Shown: positions 57,208-64,000 of the stretch, one piece after another
Layout: every line of letters begins with the position of its first letter
Numbering within the stretch: the first letter of the stretch is position 1
From: Ursus arctos
Lineage: Eukaryota; Chordata; Mammalia; Carnivora; Ursidae
NCBI RefSeq assembly: GCF_023065955.2
Contig: NW_026623089.1
Coordinates: 34,130,767-34,194,766, forward strand
DNA: 64,000 bases
Direction: 5' to 3'
The notes under the pieces: generated by a model
What the model was told of the DNA's origin: nothing
What the model saw: the letters and a program-made list of their open reading frames with translations, nothing else
The model's database searches: none
Made by a program: the position numbers and the translations under genes

Positions 57208-58476
57208 CCCCGTGACTTATTTTTATAACTGGAAGCTTGTACCTTTTTACCACCTTCACCTATTTCTCCCATCCCCCACTCCTCACTTTGGTAACTACCA
57301 ATTTGTTCTTTGTATCTATGAGCTCTGTTTTCCCCCCCTTTCCCCCTTTTTTTTGATTCAACATATAAGCAAGATCATCCAGTATTTGTCTTTCTCTGTC
57401 TGACTTACTAACTTCTTTCACTTAACACAACACCCTCAAGGTCCATCCATGTTGTCACAAATGATACGATTTCGTTCTTGTTTTATGGCTTAATAGTATT
57501 GCATTGTGTGTGTGTATACAACAGTTTATCCATCTTTATTCATCTGCACTTTGGTTGTGCCCTTATCTTGGTTATTGTAAATACTGCTGCAATGAACATG
57601 GGGGTGCAGATATCTTCTCGGGGAAGCATTTTCATTTTCTTCATATAAATACTCAGAACCAGAATTGCTGGATTATATGGTAGTTCTACTTTTAATTTTT
57701 TGAGGAACTTCCACACTGTTTTCCATAGTGGCTGCACCAATTTACATTCCCATCAACAGTGCACAAGAGTTCCCTTTTTTTTCCCCATCCTCACCAGGTA
57801 TGAGCTGGTATCTCATTGTGGTTTTGATTTGAATTTCCCTGATGATTACTGATAGGGAGCACCTTTTGGCTATTTGTCCTCTTTGCAAAAATGTCTATTC
57901 AGATCCTCAGCCCGTTTTTGAGTGTTTTTGTTGTTTTATTAAAAAAAAATTTTTTACAATGGAGTTGTATAAGTTTTATATGTATTTTGGATATTAACCC
58001 CATATATATATTTGCAAATATTTTCTCTCATTTGGTAGGTCGCCTTTTCATTGTGTTGGTTTCCTTTGCTGTTGCAGAAGCTTTTTAGTTTGGTGTAATC
58101 TCACTTGTTTGTTTTTGCTTTTGTTGCCTTTGCTTTTTGTATCAAATCCAAAAGCAAAAATCATTTCCAAGACTGATGTCAGGAGGCTTACTATGTTTCC
58201 TTTAGTTTTATGGTTTCAGGTCTTACATTCACGGCTTTAATCAATTTTGAATTAATTTCTGTACATGGTATAAGGTAGTGGTCCAGCTCACTCTTTTACA
58301 TGTGCCTGTCCAGTTTTCCCAAAACCATTTATTGTAGACACCGTCCTTTCCTCACTATGTATTCTTGGATTCTTTGTCATAAATTAATTAACCATACATA
58401 TAAGCGTTTATTTCTTGTCTCTTTATTCTGTTCTGTTGATCCATGTACCTGTTTTTATGCCAGTACCGCAAGGTTG

Positions 58477-58680
58477 TTTTTTTTTTTTTTTAAAGATTTT
58501 ATTTATTTATTCGACAGAGATAGAGACAGCCAGAGAGAGAGGGAACACAAGCAGGGGGAGTAGGAGAGGAAGAAGCAGGCTCATAGCGGAGGAGCCTGAT
58601 GCGGGGCTCGATCCCACAACGCCGGGATCACGCCCTGAGCCGAAGGCAGACGCTTAACCGCTGTGCCACCCAGGCGCCCC
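58477..58680 (-). mobile_element. Young bear-type CAN-SINE in L1M (reverse)
   Basis: Nearly identical to the copy at 32654: 'attcgacagagatagagaca', 'ggctcatagcggaggagcc', 'acaacgccgggatcacgccc', 'cgctgtgccacccaggcgcc'. Flanking direct repeats are short (aggtt-like) and not secure. Confidence 0.95.
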
Positions 58681-58755
58681 TAGGTTTCGATTACTATATT
58701 GTAATGTAGTTTGAAATCAGGGAGTGTGATGCCTCCAGCTTTGTTCTTCTTTCTC

Positions 58756-58947
58756 TTTTTTTAAAGATTTTATTTATTTATTTGTCAGAGACAGAGAGCG
58801 AGCACAAGCAGGCGGAGTAGGAGGCAGAGGAAGAAGCAGGCTCCCTGCTGAGCCTGATGGGGGGGGGGGGAGGGGACTTGATCCCAATCAGGACCTGAGC
58901 CTAAGGCATAAGGCAGATACTTAACTGACTGAGCCACCCAGGCATCC
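58756..58947 (-). mobile_element. CAN-SINE in L1M (reverse)
   Basis: 'aaagattttatttatttatt', a G run at 58859-58870 in the middle, head 'actgagccacccaggcatcc'. A perfect 14-bp TSD TGTTCTTCTTTCTC lies at 58742-58755 and 58948-58961. Confidence 0.97.
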
Positions 58948-59490
58948 TGTTCTTCTTTCTCAAGATTACTCTGGATATTTGTTGTTGTTTTTGTAGTTCA
59001 ACACTAATTTTAGAATCATCCTATTTCTGTGAAAAATGCTATTGGAATTTTGATAGGGGTTGTATTGAATCTGTAGGTTGCTTGGGTAGTACGGACATTT
59101 TAACAAAACTAATTCTTCCAATCCATGAGCACAGAATATCTTTCCATTTTTTTGTGTCTTCTTCAATTTCTTTCATCAGTGTTTCACTGAACAGGTCTTT
59201 CATTCCTCTGGTTAAAGTTATTCTCAGGTATTTTATTCTTTTTGATGTAATTATAAATAGGATTGCTTTCTTAATTTCTCTTTCTGCTTGTTTGTTATTA
59301 GTGCATAGAAATGCAATGGATTTTTGCATATTGATTTTGTGCCCTGCAACTTTAAGAATCAATTTATTAGTTCTAGCAGTTTTTTGATCTTTAGGGCTGT
59401 CTACATATAATACCATGTCATCTGAAAATAATGACAGTTTTATTTCTTCCTTTTTGATTTGGGTACCCTTTATTTTGATCTGATTCTTTA

Positions 59491-60695
59491 TTCACGCACC
59501 AGTACTAAATTTAAAAAACACTGTAAATTTATAATAAATTTTTAGCTGATAGAGCTAGTATGTCCTCATTATTATTATTTTTTTTCAAATATTCCTTTTC
59601 ATTTTGGTGTTTCTTAGGTTGATGTTTCCTACTCAGTACATTTTGGCTAGTTCCTATCCACCCCCTGTACAACTATCCCCTCTCCCATCTTCCATAATAT
59701 TCATATTTAAACCTTTTAAAATGCCCTTTAGTGGTGGCTTAGAGTTTTTTTCTCCATAGGTCCTTTCTAACAAATTTTCCTTCGCCACAATCCTTCAATG
59801 AATATGGAGAACCTGAAGCAACCTGGAGATGTAACTATCTACACAAGAGCAATTTCTTCGTTATAGTCAGATTTCATTCTTTGCTTATTTCTTTGTTTTG
59901 CACTCAGATCTTTAATTTTTTTTTTTAAGACAGTTCGGGGGATTTTCTTTTTATTGTAACAGTTAAGGTTCTCTTTCCTTTGGTCCTTCCTCCAATACCC
60001 TCCTCTCCCCCTCCCTGTGGCTAGAATCCTCACTTCTAGCCAGATTGTTCTCCCTGCAGTCACCCCACATGTCCCGGTCCTCTTTGGCTATCCCGGCCCT
60101 CAGAGGGCCCTCCTTTCTCCAAGTTCTGATGGACATAGCAAAAGTGTATAATGTTCATATGACCCCTTTTGCACTTAGCCAACCTGGTATGGTTACTGGT
60201 CTTTTTACCTCTATGTCCTTCTTCCCAACAGATTATTAGAGAGGCCAAGTGTATTATCTTTTATTTGTTCCCCTCTCCTTCTTCCCCCCACCTGAGATAC
60301 CACACAAGTCTGAGGTGGTGTTCTGCACTTTCTTTAACCATTTTTACCACTGTTTCTTTAATCACTGTTACTGTTGGCAGCGACTGCACCTTCACCTGCA
60401 CCCAGATTGTTCTCTCACGGGGATGTTTTAAAAGTGGGGTATGAGGTGAATCCAGTTTAGAGGTTTATTGAGTGTGGACTACTCTTTGGAGAGAGCCTGT
60501 TTTCCTTGACTTCTATTTTAAGGACTTCAGAGAGATGGCTTTCATGGCATCAGTCAGCACCAGGGGGCAGGAGAGAAAGCAGCATGAATGGAAACAACCA
60601 CAAACTCAAAAGGACTGTGTGAGTAAATGGCCTAAGTATGTGAAAGCCTTCAACACAGTTCTTGGTACCTAGTAGGTAGGCTATATATGTCAGTT
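59491..60695. other. Unique sequence, no gene seen; CTCF-like site
   Basis: Mostly pyrimidine-rich on the plus strand. No named repeat. The only motif of note is the CTCF-like core at 60555-60573. Confidence 0.35.
60555..60573 (+). promoter_or_regulatory. CTCF-like motif (candidate)
   Basis: CAGCACCAGGGGGCAGGAG matches the CTCF core (CCASYAGRGGGCRS) at nearly all key positions. Binding is not shown by sequence alone. Confidence 0.35.
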
Positions 60696-60708
60696 GAATC
60701 TGAAAGGT

Positions 60709-60916
60709 TTTTTTTTTCTTTTTAAAGATTTTATTTGCTTATTTGTCAGAAAGAGAGAGAGAGCACAAGCAGAGGGAGCAGCAGGCAGAGCAGGCAGAGG
60801 GAGAAGCAGACTCCCCCCTGAGCAAGGAGCCCCATGTGGGAATCCATCCCAGGACCCCAGGATCATGACCTGAGCCAAAGGCAGATGCTTAACCAACTGA
60901 GCCACCCAAGTGTCCC
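60709..60916 (-). mobile_element. CAN-SINE (reverse)
   Basis: 'aaagattttatttgcttatt', 'cagactcccccctgagcaag', head 'actgagccacccaagtgtcc'. The approximate TSD GAATCTGAAAGG / AAATCTGAAAGT lies at 60696-60707 and 60917-60928. Confidence 0.93.
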
Positions 60917-60944
60917 AAATCTGAAAGTTTTAAAATCCTTTAAG

Positions 60945-60956
60945 AATGATTTCTTA
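60945..60956 (+). repeat. 5' TSD of the ERV retrocopy
   Basis: AATGATTTCTTA, repeated exactly at 62531-62542. The pair brackets the ERV-derived segment. Confidence 0.8.
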
Positions 60957-61815
60957 CCAAAGAAAAGGAATGGCCTTAGGTGTCTATATCCAGGCCCCAG
61001 GGGGCCACCTCAACAGCCAGTAGGAAGCTGCAAAACTAACTTCGGGACGGGATCTTACTGTCTACACCCCTCATAATATCCAAGGCCTCCTATCAACTGA
61101 TAGTAGTCACTGGCACACAGAAAGCCACCTTCTGCGGTACCAGGCACTCTTCCTGGAAGAACCAGTCATGCAAATAAAAACTTGCTCTACTTTAAATCCC
61201 GTCACCTTCCTTCCAGAAGAAGGCACAGGGCCAGAGCATGAGTGTCAACAAATCATAACCCAAACCTATGCTGCCCGGAGGATCCGGAATGGATTTTATT
61301 TTCTGATGGAACTCGTTTGTTGAACAGGGCACCGGAAGGGGGGGATACATTGTGGTCTCTTTATATGAAATAATAGAGAGTAACCCTCTCGCACCTGGGT
61401 CAAGCACCCAACTGGCCGAGCTGAGGGCCCTCACCTGAGCTTTCGAGTTCAGTAAGAGCAAAGAGTCAACATGCATACTGACTCCAAATATGCCTTCCTG
61501 GTTTTATATGCTCATGGTATAATATCGAAAGAGACATTTTCTAACTGCTTCAGGTTCTCCTATCAAGTATAAATCACACGGCTTCTACAAGCTGTCCATC
61601 AACCCCCAGAAGCAGCAGTTATACATTGCAAGGGGCACCAAAAAGGAACGCATGAAGTACCCAAAGGGAACAGACTGGCCGATTCTGCAGCAAAATCAGC
61701 CGCCAGGTCAACTACCCATATGGTTGCCCCCCTAGTCTGGGAATGCACCATAACCCAGGAAAGAACCTGCTATTCAGTTGAGGAAAGACAATGGGCAATA
61801 GAACAGGGATATACT
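60957..61815 (+). pseudogene. Degenerate retroviral pol (RNase H to integrase start)
   Basis: Retains RT-connection, RNase H and the first part of integrase as broken frames. Visible landmarks are the RNase H entry near 61290 ('ggaatggattttattttctgatgg') and a basic histidine-rich stretch near 61630 ('tgcaaggggcaccaaaaagg'). Integrase-like sequence begins near 61770 and is cut off after about 15 residues. Several in-frame stops and frameshifts. It encodes nothing functional here. Confidence 0.7.
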
Positions 61816-62071
61816 AGTCTTGAAGCACCTTCTGTCTGCCCTCTCCTCACAGTATGTGGAGAGTTCACTAAAACATCCTCTATCTCTTGCTGGATCCCTG
61901 GCTGCACTGGGTCTTGCATTGTGCTTTGGGCCTTGCCTACTAAATACCCTAACCCACTTCTTATCCTCCAGAATAAAGATCACCAAACTCCAAACGGTGG
62001 TGGTTCAGATGGAGCCTCACGTGGAAGTCAAACCAGACATCTACAGGGGACCCCCTGACAGATCAGGATGA
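61816..62071 (+). pseudogene. Remnant of retroviral env C-terminus (transmembrane and tail)
   Basis: An 83-codon frame at 61820-62071 carries a hydrophobic membrane segment (about residues 24-45) and a short polar cytoplasmic tail ending in TGA. The surface subunit and most of the transmembrane subunit are absent, because the pol-side sequence joins directly to this part. The receptor-binding and fusion regions are therefore missing. Confidence 0.65.
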
Positions 62072-62174
62072 GAGGAACCCTGACTGCTGCCCCATCCAAC
62101 ACTCCTGACCATCGGGAAGTAGCTATGATTGGTCGTTGCCCTTTTTCCCTAACAGCAGTTAGGGTCACCTCTTC

Positions 62175-62185
62175 AGAGGGGGGAA
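62175..62185 (+). other. Polypurine tract (plus-strand primer site)
   Basis: AGAGGGGGGAA lies immediately before the LTR start, the expected place for plus-strand priming. Confidence 0.75.
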
Positions 62186-62188
62186 CGA

Positions 62189-62493
62189 TGAAGGATAGTT
62201 GGAAGGCAGGCAGGCAGGGATAAACGCCCCCCCCATCAGGAAACCACCCTTAAGAGAATTTTATACCACCCTGGAAGGAGTCCTCCACCCTTTCCCATAT
62301 GATCGATAGGTGACAAATTTGACTGGATGACAGGTGCAGGGAGGGTTAATCAGATTAAAACAGCTGCCAACAAGCCCATAAAACCCCCAAGACTTAGAAA
62401 CTCCAGTAACAACCCCTTTGGGTCCCCTCTCTTCTCAGGAGCTTTGTACCATCACTTTGCTATTGCTCAATAAACCTTGCTTTGTTGCCCACC
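62189..62493 (+). mobile_element. 3' LTR, U3 and R only
   Basis: Starts TGAAGGATAG after the polypurine tract. Contains a TATA-like CATAAAAC at about 62376 and a poly(A) signal AATAAA at 62469-62474, followed by 'ccttgctttgttgcccacc'. U5 is absent and an A-rich tail follows directly. Confidence 0.75.
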
Positions 62494-62530
62494 AAAAATA
62501 AATAAATAAATAAATAAATAACAATAATAA
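62469..62530 (+). terminator. Poly(A) signal and A-rich retrotransposition tail
   Basis: AATAAA at 62469-62474, a plausible cleavage point near 62493, then (AAAT)n plus AAT units to 62530. Confidence 0.75.
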
Positions 62531-62542
62531 AATGATTTCTTA
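62531..62542 (+). repeat. 3' TSD of the ERV retrocopy
   Basis: AATGATTTCTTA, partner of 60945-60956. Confidence 0.8.
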
Positions 62543-62984
62543 ATTACAGAAGAAGTCCCTGTTCGCTGTAGAAAAATTAAAAAGTAGGAAGCAGTAAAAT
62601 GACAAAAAATTTTACTCACAATCTCACCATCCAAAAATAAGCTCTGTTAACATTTTAGTAGAACATATTCTGTTTTCTATGCATGAACATTTTTCCTCTA
62701 AAATGGGATCACAATAGTCTTATTATTTTATGTTTCTCCATAACTTGAATTGGTAATATCCACTTTTTTAGTTCAACATGTGATCATGAGTAGAGTCAAA
62801 AACTCTACCCAGTGTTCTAGTTTTGGCTCTGACCTAACCAGTCCCTGGCAAGCAGCTCAGCTTCTGAGTTTTGGATTCTTCATCTGTGAAAAAAATACTT
62901 TGAAGCCAGTGATACCTAAGGCACCTTCCACCCCTATCATTCTAATTGTTGATGGGTAATTAAAGGAAGACAATATGGTACAAT
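62543..62984. other. Unique sequence, no gene seen
   Basis: No named repeat or exon. A 69-codon frame at 62750-62959 has no recognisable features. Confidence 0.4.
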
Positions 62985-63215
62985 GGTTGTTGCTCTAGCA
63001 TCAGCCAGGTTCTAATCCCAGCTCTACTTAATGAGATCCAGAGCAAATTTCTTGACCTCTCCGTGCCTCAGTTTCCTTATTTCTAAAATGGGATTAATAA
63101 TAGTACGAACCACCTAGGGCTGTTCTGAAAACAAGTAGGTAAGACACATACAACACTTAGAACAGTGTTTGGCACATAGTAAAGGCCCAATAAGCAGTAG
63201 CTATTTATCAGTATA
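62985..63215 (+). mobile_element. MIR fossil
   Basis: 'gttgctctagcatcagccagg', 'tctaatcccagctctactta', 'cctcagtttccttatttctaaaatggg', 'cttagaacagtgtttggcacatagtaaaggc' is a nearly complete MIR. Confidence 0.9.
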
Positions 63216-63294
63216 ATAGCTCAGGCCCTGGCCACCTGTAATAATGGAATAACTAAAACAGGGATAGGGTACTGATTTGAGAACTGCCAGGTGT

Positions 63295-63450
63295 TGAACA
63301 CATGCACTGGACACTGTGCTAAGTTTTCTCATCAGCATAGTTTTATGAAATCCTCAGAACAATTTCAGTTTCTCCACTTTAACTGTGAGGAAGTTGAGGC
63401 TAGAATTTGCCTAGATTCATGTAGCTTGTAAGTGTCAAACCCAGAGACTA
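63295..63450 (-). mobile_element. MIR fossil, reverse
   Basis: 'catgcactggacactgtgctaag', 'cactttaactgtgaggaagttgaggct', 'agcttgtaagtgtcaaacccagag' in reverse MIR order. Confidence 0.75.
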
Positions 63451-64000
63451 TGTCACTTTCAGCTAGTTTTGGTTCAGCTGAGGGGCTAGAAGATCTACTA
63501 CTAGTTGGATGTTTCCTTCCAAAAATCAAAATAGCATTAAGAACCTTCCCTGGTGATACTCAGCATGGGTGTCTTTCTCTTTAGTAACTCTATTTTAAGA
63601 ATTCCAGTGTTTGACAGTAATTTAAAAGACTCAGGGATTTTTTTTTTTTACATTTTACATTGTATATTTTGTATATTTTAATTGACTAGTGGATATCGAA
63701 GTTAATAGAGGAGAGCTAGGATGTGGGTTTTAGAAAAATAATTTATACTCAACTTAGAAGTTTAATTTTATGGTTGTAACTGATAGTCTAAAAACTCCCC
63801 AAACTAAACAAAGTAACAAAACCTCAGCAAAAGTAACTGGTTTGGGAGAGTCATGAAATTTACAGGGAGATATTTTAACATTTTGGTTTCCACCTCACTG
63901 CCAAAGGACGTCAGAACTGAGTTGAGGGATTTGGATTGACCACTGGCTCTGTGGCAGCCACATGAGCAAAAAAGGCCACTGCATTTCTGGCTTTAGTTTT
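63451..64000. other. Unique flank, no gene seen
   Basis: AT-rich DNA with a T run at 63640-63650 and no recognised repeat or exon. Confidence 0.4.

Larger units (their letters stand above)
56755..59490 (-). mobile_element. Old L1M (MA-like), reverse, ~2.7 kb
   Basis: On the plus strand it begins with the reversed 3' UTR ('ttattgaagtataattgaca', 'gtattagtttcaggtgtaca', 'tttgtctttctctgtctgac', 'ggtccatccatgttg') and continues into antisense ORF2 ('tctcattgtggttttgattt', 'tcccaaaaccatttattg', 'gatttattatagttttg'-like, 'cttccaatccatgagcacag'). It ends near 59490. The antisense frames at 59039-59416 and 57540-57740 are ORF2 remnants. Three CAN-SINEs inserted later at 57018, 58477 and 58756. Confidence 0.9.
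60957..62530 (+). mobile_element. ERV1/gammaretrovirus-like fragment, apparently an L1-mediated retrocopy of its RNA
   Basis: Contains a relic of pol, joined to the end of env, then polypurine tract, U3 and R. It stops about 20 bp after an AATAAA, where a U5 should begin, and an A-rich tail (62494-62530) follows instead. A 12-bp direct repeat flanks it. A normal provirus would end with a full LTR (…CA) and 4-6 bp duplications. I infer that a polyadenylated, 5'-truncated ERV transcript was reverse-transcribed by L1. Stops and frameshifts in pol and env show that it is not coding. Confidence 0.75.

Noticed and set aside
60957..62530. A standard provirus or solo LTR reading
   Set aside because: No 5' LTR, no U5 at the 3' end, an A-rich tail, and a 12-bp flanking repeat do not fit retroviral integration.
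1..64000. CRISPR arrays, bacterial operons, integrated phage or conserved small RNA genes
   Set aside because: No regularly spaced direct repeats of CRISPR type, no ribosome-binding-site-led gene runs, and no recognisable snRNA, 7SK or intact tRNA were seen. The tRNA-like heads belong to SINEs.

Overview
This is mammalian nuclear DNA from a caniform carnivore, most likely a bear-type (ursid) genome. The main clue is about two dozen tRNA-Lys-derived CAN-SINE copies whose body carries the long-tailed variant I associate with panda and bear (a CCTCTCCCACTCCCCCTGCTTGTG stretch leading to an AAATAAATAAA tail). The dog-type SINEC_Cf head is absent. The species call rests on recalled family features and was not tested by a search.

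I find no convincing host protein-coding exon. The window reads as intergenic or intronic DNA built from successive retrotransposon layers over an older background. Layout: 1-11309 is mostly unique sequence with old MLT1, L1M, L2 and MIR fossils. 11310-17250 is a full-length but dead L1 with target-site duplications (TSDs) and two SINEs inside it. 17251-36100 is mixed unique DNA with SINEs, L2/MIR and MER5A fossils, short L1 3' ends, and one unexplained block at 27360-28560. 36130-38290 holds old L1 fragments. 38296-46480 is a second full-length L1 that has been invaded by a 5'-inverted L1 (itself carrying a SINE) and by a SINE inside a SINE. 46500-56750 is L2/MIR-rich old sequence. 56755-59490 is an antisense old L1M carrying three SINEs. 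60957-62530 is a gammaretrovirus-like endogenous retrovirus fragment that appears to have been copied as a polyadenylated transcript by L1 machinery. 62543-64000 is unique DNA with MIR fossils.

The elements relate as machinery and cargo. L1 reverse transcriptase plausibly produced the SINE, short L1, inverted L1 and ERV insertions, all of which end in A-rich tails and most of which have 9-18 bp TSDs. None of the L1 copies here is intact, so they are the record of that activity and not its present source.

Possible regulatory DNA is limited to candidates: a homeodomain/TCF/GATA-like cluster at 29965-30131, a promoter-like motif pair near 17900-17945, and a CTCF-like core at 60555-60573. Coordinates of old fossils (MIR, L2, MLT1, L1M) are approximate because they were placed by eye.
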